Positions 59,998 through 64,000 of a DNA stretch of 64,000 nt are shown here, piece by piece (position 1 is the stretch's first letter; each line of letters opens with the position of its first letter). The position numbers and the translations under genes were made by a program. This DNA comes from Desulfobulbaceae bacterium. Its GTDB lineage: Bacteria; Desulfobacterota; Desulfobulbia; Desulfobulbales; Desulfobulbaceae. The stretch spans positions 1-64,000 of the forward strand of contig JAAYIE010000008.1 of NCBI GenBank assembly GCA_012744275.1. Reading direction: 5' to 3'. The notes under the pieces are model-generated. The model had not been told where the DNA came from, did no database searches, and saw only the letters and a list, made by a program, of their open reading frames with translations.

Positions 59998-60812
59998 AAT
60001 CCTTCCTTTTCCGGTGTCTGACCAAATACTTGCCATACGCCCTGCTGCTCACCCTGTTGACCGCCTGCAGTGGAATACAACTCCCTAAAACCAGTCCACT
60101 GCCCGAGCTTGAGCAACGACAGGCGCTCGCACGTCTTAAGGCCCTCGTCAATGAACCACAGCCGCCCTCGGTGGAAACAAGCTATGATCTTTCCTGGGAT
60201 ATCCTGGGTCAAAGCGGGCGGATGGAGGCTCTACTGCAGATAGATGAGCCGGATCAGCTACGTTTCAGTACCTTCGATCCACTTGGCCGAACTCTGTACT
60301 TGGCAGTATCCGACGGCAAACTCTTCACTGTGGTGGACAATCGGGGGGCTGTGGTGCGCCGTGGCCAGATCGATGGTGCTTCCTGGCGCTCTCTTGTGCC
60401 GGAGCCTCTTGGCCTGGAAGATATGGGGCCGCTTCTTGCCGGCCGAATTGGCCCCGTAGCTTCGGGCTTGGTCAAGGCCTCGCAGAATCCGGAACAGACC
60501 GGCTACTGGTTTGTCTGGAAGGATGGTCGCGAGCTGACCCACCATGTGCTGCTGGATCGGGCGCAGGGACTTGTTGCCAGGCACCTGCTTTTAGATAAAA
60601 ACGGCAAGATCCTGCTGGATGTCGTGTACCTAAGCTATGACCAAGATCGGGAAACCGGTTATTTTTGGCCTAAAAACACAGAGGTGAGCGGCAGCCTCGT
60701 TAAGGGAAAACTGGTTCTGGAACGAAGCGGCCCACTCTCTTTTGATCCTTTGCCGGTCTCGGTTTTTTATCTGGACATACCGCCGCATTTCAAAGTGGAG
60801 CAGCTCCGCTGA
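59994..60812 (+). CDS. LolB-like outer-membrane lipoprotein
   Basis: A 272-aa lipoprotein with lipobox LLLTLLTACSG (Cys about residue 25). The mature part is a beta-rich single domain (DILGQSGRMEALLQIDEPDQLRFSTFDPLGRTLYLAVSDGKLFTVVDNRGAV, FDPLPVSVFYLDIPPHFKVEQL), consistent with the LolB/DUF4292 fold that accepts lipoproteins from LolA. Sequence identity to E. coli LolB is low, so the assignment is by fold pattern. A terminator with imperfect stem follows. Confidence 0.75.
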   Translation: MKSFLFRCLTKYLPYALLLTLLTACSGIQLPKTSPLPELEQRQALARLKALVNEPQPPSVETSYDLSWDILGQSGRMEALLQIDEPDQLRFSTFDPLGRTLYLAVSDGKLFTVVDNRGAVVRRGQIDGASWRSLVPEPLGLEDMGPLLAGRIGPVASGLVKASQNPEQTGYWFVWKDGRELTHHVLLDRAQGLVARHLLLDKNGKILLDVVYLSYDQDRETGYFWPKNTEVSGSLVKGKLVLERSGPLSFDPLPVSVFYLDIPPHFKVEQLR

Positions 60813-60853
60813 CAGCAGTCCGAAGCAGGATCAAGTGTAAGTATTATCAAGGA

Positions 60854-60885
60854 GCCTTGGGACAGACCGCATCCCTGGGCTTTTG
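60854..60885 (+). terminator. Weak intrinsic terminator after the LolB-like gene
   Basis: GCCTTGGGA (60854-60862) can pair with TCCCTGGGC (60872-60880) except for a two-base mismatch region, followed by TTTT. It lies 41 bp after the stop and just before the end of convergent selB. Confidence 0.5.
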
Positions 60886-60888
60886 TCT

Positions 60889-62814
60889 TCAAGTTTTGCG
60901 CAGTACCCGTTTATCCCCAATACGTAGAGTGAGCTTAATACGATCGAAGTATTCTAGAAGTGGGATGGAAAATTTACGAGTTAGACCGGTTAAGTCCTTG
61001 AAGGCCGGGGTATCGATTTCTCCCTGCTCCTTCAGTACAGCAACAAGCTGCTCCTGCATGGTGTCCAAAACATTCCTGTGAAAAAGCAGGCTGTCATTCA
61101 CCCGCACCAGCACACCTCTGGCAGTGAGCAACTCAAGCATCTGCAGACTCTGTTTTTCTGGAACATCTGGAAAAAGTGCCAAGGCATCCTTCAGATTAGG
61201 AGGGGTCAGGCCGGCTTTCAGGTAGATTCCCTCAAGCTTTTGTTCCATGGCCGCTTCATCCACCTGCAGCCGTACCACATGCCCGCTGAGGCGTACCTCG
61301 CCTCCCTCCTGGACCACTTCTCCTTTTTTACCCAGAACACTAAGTTGGTGCATAAGCAGACGCGCGTCCACTGCCGGTCGAATCTGGCTGCGCAGTTCTT
61401 CCCTTCCCATACCGTTTTTAAGGGGATTTCTCCGATGAAACGCTGCCAAAGCTGCAAGGATGCGTTCCTGGACAAGCCGGGTTACAGATGCGGCCAGCAT
61501 ACGTTGGGTGTCACTGTCCACCACTACTACTGCACCGGTTGAAATCGGATGTTGCAGCAGCCTCTGTAGGCGTTTGCCGTAGTTGCCGCTACGGGCTGCC
61601 AGCTGCACTATGTCCAGGCCATGCAAACCACTTTCCTCAAGAAGTTGCAGAACAATCGCTTCCTGCTCCTCTCCGGCATACACAGCCAAAGCCTGGGCTG
61701 CCTTGGCGCAGTCCGCCTCGCTTAAGCGCTTCCGTTTCCTGGGCGCAATACTGAGCAGGCGACCGCCGCCGATAGTTGCAGCAGGCGAATAGCTGCGCAC
61801 CACAAAACGGTCACCCGGCCAGGCCGCTGCTTTGTGCTGAAGAATGAGCTGGGCATAGCCTTGCTCGCCGGGCGCCAGCGCATCTGCCTGCAACAGTGAA
61901 ACCCGGCCAGTAATCTCACGTGTACCCACATGTACCCGCACCTGACTGCGATGCTTTAATGGCTTGGTAGCAGAGGCCAACACCTGCAGTTCCACATCGA
62001 AGATACCCGAAGCCACCATGGCACCTGGGCTGGCAGCCATATCACCCCGATTAATCTGCTCTTTTTCAACCCCCTGCAGGTTGATGGCGGTGCGATGGCC
62101 GGCCTCAACCAGCTTCTCCTCTTGGCCGTGCACCTGCATGCCCCGAATTTTTGCGGTTAACCCGCCGGGATAAAAAGTGAGATCAGCCCCGGTCTCAATG
62201 CGACCGCTTAGTGCGGTACCAGTAATAATAGTGCCAAATCCTTTCATGGAAAATACCCGGTCAACGGGCAGGCGGAAGGGGCCAAACTCATCCTGGCGCG
62301 GCAGTGCCGCCACCTTGGCGGCAAGGGCGCTGCGCACTGCATCCATACCCTCACCACTGATAGAGTCCACCGTCAGCACCGGTGCTGCTGCAAGAAAACT
62401 GTCGGCAAAAAACTCGCGCAGCTCCTCCTCCACCATCTCCAACCAGTCGGGTTCCACCAGATCCTTTTTGGTCACCACAATAATTCCGTCGCGTACCCCC
62501 AGCAGGCGGCAGATCTCAAAATGCTCCTCAGTCTGGGGCATAATACCCTCATCTGCAGCTACAATAAAGGCCACCAAATCCATCCCCGCTGCCCCGGCCA
62601 CCATGTTGCGGACGAATTTTTCATGACCGGGCACATCCACAATCCCCAGCCGCTGACCACCTGGCAGATCAACACTGGCGAAACCGAGCTCAATGGTGAT
62701 GCCGCGCTCCTTCTCTTCCTTGAGCCGATCGCAGTCCATTCCGGTCAGTGCCCGGATAAAGCTGGTTTTACCATGATCCACATGCCCAGCTGTGCCAAGA
62801 ATTATTGCTCGCAT
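60889..62814 (-). CDS. selB: Selenocysteine-specific elongation factor SelB
   Basis: A 641-aa GTPase. The G-domain has ILGTAGHVDHGKTSFIRALTG, DRLKEEKERGITIELGFASVDLP, IVDVPGHEKFVRNMVAGA and VVTKKDL. Domains II and III follow, and the C-terminal part (about 380-641) contains winged-helix modules for the SECIS hairpin (e.g. VYAGEEQEAIVLQLLEESGL and LLELLTARGVLVRVNDSLLFHRNVL). It delivers Sec-tRNA to UGA codons, so this organism makes selenoproteins. No selA, selC or selD is in the window and I see no in-frame UGA in a nearby oxidoreductase. Confidence 0.95.
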   Translation of the reverse strand: MRAIILGTAGHVDHGKTSFIRALTGMDCDRLKEEKERGITIELGFASVDLPGGQRLGIVDVPGHEKFVRNMVAGAAGMDLVAFIVAADEGIMPQTEEHFEICRLLGVRDGIIVVTKKDLVEPDWLEMVEEELREFFADSFLAAAPVLTVDSISGEGMDAVRSALAAKVAALPRQDEFGPFRLPVDRVFSMKGFGTIITGTALSGRIETGADLTFYPGGLTAKIRGMQVHGQEEKLVEAGHRTAINLQGVEKEQINRGDMAASPGAMVASGIFDVELQVLASATKPLKHRSQVRVHVGTREITGRVSLLQADALAPGEQGYAQLILQHKAAAWPGDRFVVRSYSPAATIGGGRLLSIAPRKRKRLSEADCAKAAQALAVYAGEEQEAIVLQLLEESGLHGLDIVQLAARSGNYGKRLQRLLQHPISTGAVVVVDSDTQRMLAASVTRLVQERILAALAAFHRRNPLKNGMGREELRSQIRPAVDARLLMHQLSVLGKKGEVVQEGGEVRLSGHVVRLQVDEAAMEQKLEGIYLKAGLTPPNLKDALALFPDVPEKQSLQMLELLTARGVLVRVNDSLLFHRNVLDTMQEQLVAVLKEQGEIDTPAFKDLTGLTRKFSIPLLEYFDRIKLTLRIGDKRVLRKT

Positions 62815-62862
62815 GGGGTTTCCTCCCGTCTTGAGTCATTTAATACAACAGACAATCTGTGC

Positions 62863-62902
62863 AAAAAGAAAACCGGAAGGGAAATGCATCCAGTTCCGGT
62901 TT
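62863..62902 (-). terminator. Rho-independent terminator of the mrp-MBL unit
   Basis: On the minus strand AAACCGGAA (62902-62894) pairs with TTCCGGTTT (62878-62870), 15-nt loop, then a T-rich tail (TTCTTTTT). It lies 29 bp after the MBL hydrolase stop and before selB. Confidence 0.75.
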
Positions 62903-62930
62903 CCAAATCACGCTCATCAAGAGGAGCTGA

Positions 62931-63557
62931 TTACAGGTAGGGGTTGGTTCTTGCCTCCTGACCAATAGTGGACTGCAGGCCGCCATAGCCATGACCGGGC
63001 CAGACGATGGTGTCTGCCGGCAAGGTCAAAAGCTTGGTGCGAACGCTGTCAATAAGCTGCTGCATGGAACCCTTGGGAAAATCTGTGCGCCCCACAGCGC
63101 CAACAAAAAGAGTGTCGCCGGTAAAGCAGTGTGGTGCACTGTAAAGGCTCATGCATCCGGGGGTGTGGCCTGGCGTGTGGAGTACCTGCAGTTGTTCCTC
63201 GCCGATGGCAATGGTATCACCATCCCGCACCGCCACATCCGCAGGCGGCGACTCGGGCAGACCAAGTCCGGAAAAATAACGTTTTATAGCAGAGTCGCCA
63301 AAATAGGCAATGTCCGCCTCGTGCATGACGATTTTAGCACCAGTGGCCTTTTGCACCGCGCCATTGCCGCAGACATGATCCAGATGACCATGGGTATTGA
63401 TAATATATTTGGCCTTTAGTCTTTTTTCCTGCAGACTGGCCAGGATACGGTCTTCATCTCCACCCGGATCGATTATAGCTGCCTCACTGGTTTTTTCGCA
63501 TGAAACAATGTAGCAGCAAACACCCATCATTCCGACAACGAGTTGTTGCACGTGCAT
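62931..63557 (-). CDS. MBL-fold metallo-hydrolase (glyoxalase II-like)
   Basis: A 208-aa beta-lactamase-fold hydrolase. The zinc site reads INTHGHLDHVCGNGAVQ (HxHxDH), LHTPGHTPGCMSLY, FTGDTLFVGAVGRTDFP and WPGHGYG. Relatives are hydroxyacylglutathione hydrolases and other small thioesterases; the substrate is not evident. AGGAGG lies 10 nt before the ATG at 63557, whereas the ORF-track start at 63638 runs into the palindrome region. It follows mrp by 87 bp on the same strand. Confidence 0.88.
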   Translation of the reverse strand: MHVQQLVVGMMGVCCYIVSCEKTSEAAIIDPGGDEDRILASLQEKRLKAKYIINTHGHLDHVCGNGAVQKATGAKIVMHEADIAYFGDSAIKRYFSGLGLPESPPADVAVRDGDTIAIGEEQLQVLHTPGHTPGCMSLYSAPHCFTGDTLFVGAVGRTDFPKGSMQQLIDSVRTKLLTLPADTIVWPGHGYGGLQSTIGQEARTNPYL

Positions 63558-63590
63558 GCCGTGTTTTCCTCCTCTGGAAGATCTTTTGTG

Positions 63591-63632
63591 CCAGTCAATC
63601 TGCTCAGCCCCAAGCCTGAGCAGATTGACTGG
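63591..63632. other. Perfect 17-bp palindrome between mrp and the MBL hydrolase
   Basis: CCAGTCAATCTGCTCAG (63591-63607) and CTGAGCAGATTGACTGG (63616-63632) are exact reverse complements with an 8-nt loop. Not followed by a T-run on the minus strand (the mrp-MBL direction), so not an ordinary terminator there. It could stabilise the mrp transcript end or be a processing site. Confidence 0.65.
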
Positions 63633-63644
63633 CAACAACCTTTT

Positions 63645-64000
63645 TTAGCCAAGCCCGCAACCGCCGGAGCTGCAGGCACAGGTACCGGTAAAGGGATTAG
63701 CCAGTGCTGGACCAGGGGGCAGGCGCTGCTCCACTGCGCTGACCACCCCCTGAAAGGCCTTGATTGCCGGGGAATCCACATCAGAGGAAAGATACGGAGC
63801 ACCGCTATCACCGCCGCTGACCACCTGGGGATCCATGGGGATGCTGCCCAGGAAGGGCAGATCAAACTCTTTAGCAGTGCGCTCACCGCCGCCCTTGCTG
63901 AAAATGTCCACGGTTTCATTGCAATGCGGGCAAACAAAGCCGGACATGTTCTCCACCAAACCAACTATGGGCATTTCCACTGCCTTGCAGAAGTTGATGG
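63645..64000 (-). CDS. Mrp/NBP35-type Fe-S cluster carrier ATPase, C-terminal part (cut by window edge)
   Basis: The frame is open to the window edge; readable from the edge are INFCKAVEMPIVGLVENMSGFVCPHCNETVDIFSKGGGERTAKEFDLPFLGSIPMDPQVVSGGDSGAPYL. VENMSGFxCPxC and the GGGxxxA loop mark the Mrp/NBP35 family of P-loop Fe-S carriers; the Walker A is beyond the window. The tail ends in Cys-rich CACSSGGCGLG, a version seen in deltaproteobacteria. It is upstream of the MBL hydrolase. Confidence 0.9.
   Translation of the reverse strand, partial: INFCKAVEMPIVGLVENMSGFVCPHCNETVDIFSKGGGERTAKEFDLPFLGSIPMDPQVVSGGDSGAPYLSSDVDSPAIKAFQGVVSAVEQRLPPGPALANPFTGTCACSSGGCGLG

Noticed and set aside
1-64000. CRISPR array, prophage, integron or restriction system
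   Set aside because: No regularly spaced repeats, integrase, phage structural or restriction/methylase genes were seen; all ORFs with motifs are chromosomal core or common accessory functions.

Overview
The window looks like a chromosomal segment of a Gram-negative anaerobe, most likely a deltaproteobacterial lineage of the Desulfobulbus type (Desulfobacterota). The grounds are: LPS genes (heptose phosphatase GmhB, heptosyltransferase WaaF, LptD), outer-membrane lipoproteins with lipoboxes, a Rrf2-controlled cytochrome bd operon, a Tat-exported molybdopterin oxidoreductase with ferredoxin subunit and TorD chaperone, the selenocysteine elongation factor SelB, a fused IspDF, and the DUF4390-NtrY pair. 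The taxonomic placement is inference; no rRNA gene is present. Gene density is high, and I see no prophage, insertion sequence, CRISPR array or defence island.

Layout. 1-6442 (minus): one collinear run yqgE, Fe-S CxxCx(n)CC protein, rlmH, tsaE, ycaO-TPR, waaF, gmhB, lemA and a TPM-domain gene cut by the window edge. 6443-13825: a repeat-bearing gap, a small ORF plus a shikimate-kinase-like gene (plus), then M24 peptidase, a helical hypothetical, rsmB, surE and an M48-TPR protease (minus). 14309-20634 (plus): tRNA-Ile2(CAU), nif3, zinc-ribbon protein, RNase HI, rnpB, ispDF, M20 peptidase and purU, ending at a terminator shared with convergent RNase E/G (minus). 23360-29125 (plus): lptD, DHH phosphoesterase, mltB, mltA. 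29321-34017 (minus): SPFH and NfeD proteins, NtrY-like kinase, DUF4390, small coiled-coil protein. 34264-41749 (plus): rrf2, DUF4492, cydA, cydB, an unlisted 33-codon membrane ORF, a CMD-domain protein, FmdB, DUF2959, SAM hydrolase, CsgG-like lipoprotein and a monooxygenase-fold protein. 41936-49348 (minus): dnaE, then the molybdoenzyme operon torD-A-B. 49599-60812: thioesterase, TSCPD/zinc protein (minus), then the long ffh-rpsP-khpA-rimM-trmD-SPOUT-rplS and rnhB-yraN-pdxA-tmk-TPR-lolB runs. 60889-64000 (minus): selB, an MBL hydrolase and the C-terminal part of an Mrp ATPase.

The genes are mostly housekeeping: ribosome and tRNA maturation (rlmH, rsmB, rimM, trmD, tsaE, rnpB, ycaO), protein targeting (ffh), envelope building (waaF, lptD, mltA, mltB, lolB) and respiration or oxygen defence (cyd operon, molybdoenzyme).

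The most unusual signals are not classical genes. (1) A dispersed intergenic repeat of about 110-130 bp occurs in four clear copies and abuts or overlaps the stop codon of surE, lptD and dnaE. (2) A small SD-equipped membrane ORF follows cydB. (3) yraN has no canonical start codon. (4) rnpB and ispDF are separated by only a T-run. (5) A terminator-like hairpin lies in the ffh leader, and a perfect 17-bp palindrome lies between mrp and the MBL hydrolase. I found no convincing complete undescribed system; the repeat family is the best candidate for something new.
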